Part shown: piece after piece, positions 60,746 through 64,000 of the stretch
Numbering within the stretch: the first letter of the stretch is position 1
How the letters are laid out: every line of letters starts with the position of its first letter
Source of the DNA: Variovorax terrae
Lineage (GTDB): Bacteria > Pseudomonadota > Gammaproteobacteria > Burkholderiales > Burkholderiaceae_C
NCBI RefSeq assembly: GCF_022809125.1
Contig: NZ_JALGBI010000002.1
Coordinates: 505,685 to 569,684, forward strand
Direction: 5' to 3'
DNA: 64,000 bases
Made by a program: the position numbers and the translations under genes
The notes under the pieces: model-generated
What the model was told of the DNA's origin: nothing
What the model saw: only the letters and a program-made list of their open reading frames with translations
Database searches by the model: none

Positions 60746-61732
60746 TCACTCGGGCTTGATCTTCTGTTCCCTGATGATGCGGCCCCAGCGCGCCGACTCC
60801 TTGCCGATGTCGCTGGCCAGCGCAGCCGAGCCCATGTAGGCCGGCACCGCGCCCTGCTGGGCGGCGGCCACGGCCAGGTCGGGCGCCGACATCACCGTGC
60901 GGATCGCCTCGTTGAGGCGCTCCACGATCGGCTGCGGCGTGCCCGCGGGCGACAGGATGAACAGGCGCGGCGCGGCGTCGAAGCCCGGCAGCGCCTCCGA
61001 CAGCAGGGGCACCTCGTCGGCGCCCGGCAGCTTGGTGCCGCTCATCAGCGCCATCGCATGCAGCTTGCCGGCCTTGGCCTGCGCCATCCCGGCGGTGGCG
61101 CTGACCACGCCGATCGGCACCTGGCCGCTGATCACGTCGGGCACGATCTGGGCCGCGCCGCGGTAGGGGATGTGCACCACGAAGCTGCCGGTCCAGGCCT
61201 TGACCATCTCGAAGCCCAGGTGCTGCACCGTGCCCACGCCCGAGGTGGCGAACGAGTAGGCGCCGGGGCTCGATTTGAGCTTGGCCAGGAACTCCTTGGG
61301 GCCGCGCGCCGGGAAGTTGTTGCCGGTCACGATCATCAGCGGCAGCGTGAACACGGCCGACACCGGCGTGAAGCTCTTGACCGGGTCGAACGTCATGTGG
61401 GGCTGCATGTACTGCGCGATCAGCATCGCGCTCTCGGCCAGGATCAGCGTGTAGCCGTCGGGCGCGGACTTGGCGGCCAGGTCGCCGGCGATCAGGCCGG
61501 CCGCGCCGGCGCGGTTCTCCACCACCACCTGCTGGCCCAGCACGGTGGACAGGCGCGGCGCCAGCAGGCGCGCCATGGCGTCCACGCCGCCGCCGGCCGA
61601 GTAGCCCACCAGCAGGCGGATCGGCCGGCTGGGGTAGGCGGCTGGCTGCGCCAGGGCGCTGGTGCCGGCCAGCGCGGCCAGGCCGGCCAGCATCGCGCTG
61701 CGGCGGGAAAAGGCGTTGTTGAAAGTCGTCAT
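60746..61732 (-). CDS. Bug/TctC-family periplasmic solute receptor (5 of 5)
   Basis: A 328-residue receptor. The leader (NAFSRRSAMLAGLAALAGTS) carries SRRSAML, a Tat-like twin Arg, and ends ALAQ. Motifs are RLLVGYSAGGGVDAMARLLA, VENRAGAAGLIAGDLAAKSA, FDPVKSFTPVSAVFTLPL and HIPYRGAAQIVPDVISGQVP. It lies 40 bp downstream of the enolase-superfamily gene, so it probably delivers the acid sugar or other acid used by that enzyme. No TctA/B is nearby. Confidence 0.92.
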   Translation of the reverse strand: MTTFNNAFSRRSAMLAGLAALAGTSALAQPAAYPSRPIRLLVGYSAGGGVDAMARLLAPRLSTVLGQQVVVENRAGAAGLIAGDLAAKSAPDGYTLILAESAMLIAQYMQPHMTFDPVKSFTPVSAVFTLPLMIVTGNNFPARGPKEFLAKLKSSPGAYSFATSGVGTVQHLGFEMVKAWTGSFVVHIPYRGAAQIVPDVISGQVPIGVVSATAGMAQAKAGKLHAMALMSGTKLPGADEVPLLSEALPGFDAAPRLFILSPAGTPQPIVERLNEAIRTVMSAPDLAVAAAQQGAVPAYMGSAALASDIGKESARWGRIIREQKIKPE

Positions 61733-61772
61733 GCGGTGTCTCCAATGATTGAATGAGGGGGCGCTCGGCCGT

Positions 61773-62927
61773 TCAGGCCTTGCCGACGCCGCGCGAGCCG
61801 GGGCGCTTGGCCAGTTCGGCGATGCGTTCGCGGTTGGGCCGGAAGCCCAGGCCCGGGGTCTCGGGCAGGGTCAGCACGCCGTTCACCGGCTCGGGCAGGC
61901 CGTCGAACACCTGCTTGCAGCATTCCACCGCCACCGAGTGGTATTCCACCAGCGAGCCATTGGCCAGGCCCGCGTGCAGGTGCATGTTGTGGTGCGGCCA
62001 GGCGCCGCCGTTGGCAAAGCGCGTGTTGAAGGCGGCCGCCATGCCGGCGATGCGCGTGCACTGGGTGAAGCCGCCCGAGATGCAGGCGTTGGGCTGCACC
62101 ACGTCCACCGCCTGCGCCACCAGCAGGTCGCGAAAGCGCGAGGCCAGGCCTTCGTTCTGGCCCGCGGCCAGCGGGATCGAGGTCTTGGCGCGCAGCTTGG
62201 CCAGGTTGGGCACGTCGTTCTGCGTCACCGGCTCCTCGAAGAAGCTGATGCCGTAGTCCTCGATGCGCTGCGCCAGCGACAGCGCGTGGAAGTAGTCGAG
62301 GCTGCAGTTGGCGTCGATGTAGAGCTGCACGTCGGGGCCCACGGCCTCGCGCACGGCGCGGATGCGCTGCACGTCCTCGGCGATCACGTCGGCCAGCTCG
62401 CGCGGCTCGTCGCGCCGCTGCAGCGCGTGGTGGCCCACCGTCATCTTCAGGCGCTTGAAGCCGCGCTCGACCCAGCCTTTGGCCGCAGCGGCCAGCTCGT
62501 CGCGCTCGAAGAAGGCGAAGCCGAAGGTGGCGTACACCGGCACCTGCGGCCGCGCGCCGCCCAGCAGCCGCCAGCAGGGCTGGCCCAGGGCCTGGCCCTT
62601 GAGGTCCCACAGCGCGAGGTCGAGCGCCGCGATGGCGTGGCTCGCGTAGCCCGACTGGCCGCGCGGCGTGAGCAGCCAGTACAGCTTGTCCCAGAGCTGC
62701 TCGTGGCGCAGCGGGTCGGCGCCGATCAGCGCGTGCGCGGCGATGTCGTTGACGATGGAGCCGATCACCTCTTCCTCGGTGATGGCGGTCATGCCGGTGC
62801 CGATAAGGCCGGTGTCGGTTTCGATGTCCACCAGGCACAGCGAGAGCGAGGTGGTCTTGGTGCGGCCCGAGATGCTGACCGAGACAGGCAGGTGCAGCGG
62901 CGTAGCGCTGACGCGGGTGATGTTCAT
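61773..62927 (-). CDS. Enolase-superfamily (mandelate racemase/muconate lactonizing-like) enzyme
   Basis: A 384-residue acid-sugar dehydratase or racemase candidate. The ATG at 62927 gives the usual capping domain (ITRVSATPLHLPVSVSISGR). The barrel has ALWDLKGQALGQPCWRLLGG, a first catalytic Lys region reading FKRLKMTVG, metal ligands in LYIDANCSLD and SFFEEPVTQND, then IPLAAGQNEG and a His-rich PHHNMHLHAG. The usual KxK motif has Thr in the second Lys place. It is upstream of Bug receptor 5 and downstream of a LysR gene on the same strand. The substrate is unknown. Confidence 0.86.
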   Translation of the reverse strand: MNITRVSATPLHLPVSVSISGRTKTTSLSLCLVDIETDTGLIGTGMTAITEEEVIGSIVNDIAAHALIGADPLRHEQLWDKLYWLLTPRGQSGYASHAIAALDLALWDLKGQALGQPCWRLLGGARPQVPVYATFGFAFFERDELAAAAKGWVERGFKRLKMTVGHHALQRRDEPRELADVIAEDVQRIRAVREAVGPDVQLYIDANCSLDYFHALSLAQRIEDYGISFFEEPVTQNDVPNLAKLRAKTSIPLAAGQNEGLASRFRDLLVAQAVDVVQPNACISGGFTQCTRIAGMAAAFNTRFANGGAWPHHNMHLHAGLANGSLVEYHSVAVECCKQVFDGLPEPVNGVLTLPETPGLGFRPNRERIAELAKRPGSRGVGKA

Positions 62928-63057
62928 GGCGTGAAGGCAGGGCCCGCGGGCGGGCCGGTGGTCGGAAAGCTGGCAGTCTAGGAAACGGGGTGGCGGCCCG
63001 CAAGCATGCGGGCCGAAGGCGGCTTTCGCCAATCGCGAAAGCCCGCCGCGGCCGGCT

Positions 63058-63948
63058 TCAGGCGGTGAGCGCCTGCACCAGCGTGTGCGCGGCGGGCGAC
63101 AGCGCCACGCCGCTGCGGGTGGCTAGGCGGTGCGTGCGCACGGCCCAGCCATCGCTGAGCGCGATGGCCTTGAGCGGCAGCATCGCGAGCTGCGGCGCCA
63201 CCGCCTGCAGCGGCAGCACGCCCACGCCCAGGCCGCCGGCCACCATGCGGCAGACTGCGTCGAAGCTGCGCATCTGCATGCGGATCTTGACGGGCCGCCC
63301 GAGCGCGGCGGCCTCCGAGATCAACCGGTTCGACAGCGCCGTGCCGTCCATCAGGCCGATGAAGTCCTCCTCCAGCGCATCGGCCAGCGCTAGCCGGCGC
63401 CGGCCGGCCAGGCGGTGCGCCGGCGGCACCACCAGCACCAGCGTGTCGCTGAAGAAGTCGCGCAGCTCCAGGCCCTGCGGCGGGCTGGCGGTGTCCACGA
63501 TGCCCAGGTCGGCCCGGCCTTCGAGCAGCGCCATGCAGATCTCGGGGCTGCTGTGCTCCTCCAGGTCGATGCGGATCAGCGGATGCCGGCGCATGAAGCG
63601 CTCCAGCCGCTGCGGCATCGCCTCCAGCACCGAGGAGCCGTTGGCCAGCACCCGCACATGGCCTTTGAGGCCCAGGCTGTAGTCGCGCAGGTCCAGCGTC
63701 AGCCGGTCGGCGTCGGCCAGCAGCTCGCGCCCGCGCTGCACCAGCATGTGGCCGGTGGGCGTGACGCGCGCGCCGCGCGAGGAGCGCTCGAAGATGCGGA
63801 TGCCGAGAGAGGCCTCCAGCGCCGAGATGCGCGCGCTGGCGGCGGCCACCGCGAGCTCGAGCTGGTTGCTGCCGGCGCTGATGGAGCCGGCATCGGCCAC
63901 CGCCACGATCACGCGCAGGGTGACGAGGTCGATCGCGTCGGCGGTCAT
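63058..63948 (-). CDS. LysR-family transcriptional regulator
   Basis: A 296-residue LTTR with HTH in DLVTLRVIVAVADAGSISAG, AAASARISALEASLGIRIFE and RGARVTPTGHMLVQRGRELL. The effector-binding domain runs from about 95 (HVRVLANGSSVLEAMPQRLE) through ADLGIVDTASPPQGLELRDF to GGLGVGVLPLQAVAPQL. It lies 130 bp upstream of the enolase-superfamily gene in the same direction and probably controls the enzyme-receptor pair. Fifty bases upstream of it remain in the window, too few to define another gene. Confidence 0.92.
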   Translation of the reverse strand: MTADAIDLVTLRVIVAVADAGSISAGSNQLELAVAAASARISALEASLGIRIFERSSRGARVTPTGHMLVQRGRELLADADRLTLDLRDYSLGLKGHVRVLANGSSVLEAMPQRLERFMRRHPLIRIDLEEHSSPEICMALLEGRADLGIVDTASPPQGLELRDFFSDTLVLVVPPAHRLAGRRRLALADALEEDFIGLMDGTALSNRLISEAAALGRPVKIRMQMRSFDAVCRMVAGGLGVGVLPLQAVAPQLAMLPLKAIALSDGWAVRTHRLATRSGVALSPAAHTLVQALTA

Positions 63949-64000
63949 GCGCTCACGGCGGGCAAGGCGGCGAAGGGGGCGGGCAGGGTCATGCGGTGTC

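Noticed and set aside
63949..64000. A 15-codon frame or the 3' end of another minus-strand gene overlapping the LysR start
   Set aside because: Both readings (a short ATG frame ending TGA at 63949, or an upstream gene ending DTA-stop) are possible, but too little sequence is present to support a feature.

Overview
The window is about 64 kb of GC-rich chromosome from a beta-proteobacterium, most likely a member of the Comamonadaceae (Burkholderiales; the genus cannot be fixed from the sequence). The reasons are the housekeeping gene orders (ubiE-tim44-ubiJ-ubiB, fmdB-DUF502-aspS-nudB, glutaredoxin-secB-gpsA, gpmA-ctpA-moeB), five Bug/TctC-type solute receptors, and two families of short intergenic repeats that I recall as common in that family. 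No rRNA, tRNA, CRISPR array, prophage or complete insertion sequence was seen.

Layout. 1-23.6 kb is mostly core genome: a partial ugpB (glycerol-3-phosphate uptake), serA, a 1288-residue FAD/Fe-S oxidoreductase, the ubiquinone block ubiE/ubiJ/ubiB, a sodium:solute symporter, fmdB, a DUF502 protein, aspS, nudB, an EEP-family phosphoesterase, a cardiolipin synthase, folE, a BLUF photoreceptor, a DMT transporter, a DUF429 protein, a TRIC channel, RidA and a UDG-like protein. nudB and folE supply early steps of folate synthesis. A 266-bp MITE-like element with TA flanks lies at 21.0-21.3 kb.

23.6-30.7 kb is an accessory block apparently ruled by one LysR regulator (28481-29392). Three near-identical operators (GATTTTCAA-N7-TTGAA) lie about 80 bp upstream of a quinone oxidoreductase gene, a four-gene operon (VOC protein, OpuAC-like protein without signal peptide, RidA-like protein, TRAP receptor) and an SMP-30/royal-jelly-like gene. 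A SulP permease follows.

32.5-39.1 kb is a lower-GC catabolic island: aldehyde dehydrogenase, porin, Bug receptor, short-chain dehydrogenase, Baeyer-Villiger-type monooxygenase and a MarR regulator. 39.1-43.1 kb holds a cytoplasmic-looking sulfatase, two Bug receptors and a second, paralogous MarR regulator with a clear palindromic operator.

43.2-48.2 kb is an envelope/stress-like group (two BON-domain lipoproteins, a zinc metallopeptidase, a DUF1328 peptide) beside a CHASE3 histidine kinase, a NarL-type regulator and a stand-alone receiver. 48.4-54.6 kb looks like a 3-sulfolactate catabolic cluster: an IMPase-like gene and a GntR regulator on one strand, and suyA-suyB, a SlcC-like dehydrogenase, a ComC-like dehydrogenase and a Bug receptor on the other. 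54.9-60.6 kb returns to core genes (moeB, ctpA, gpmA, rhodanese, glutaredoxin, secB, gpsA). 60.7-64 kb holds a Bug receptor, an enolase-superfamily enzyme and a LysR regulator.

A recurrent theme is orphan solute receptors paired with a regulator and a few enzymes, with no membrane permease beside them. A second theme is dispersed palindromic repeats that supply start or stop codons or lie in frame inside genes.
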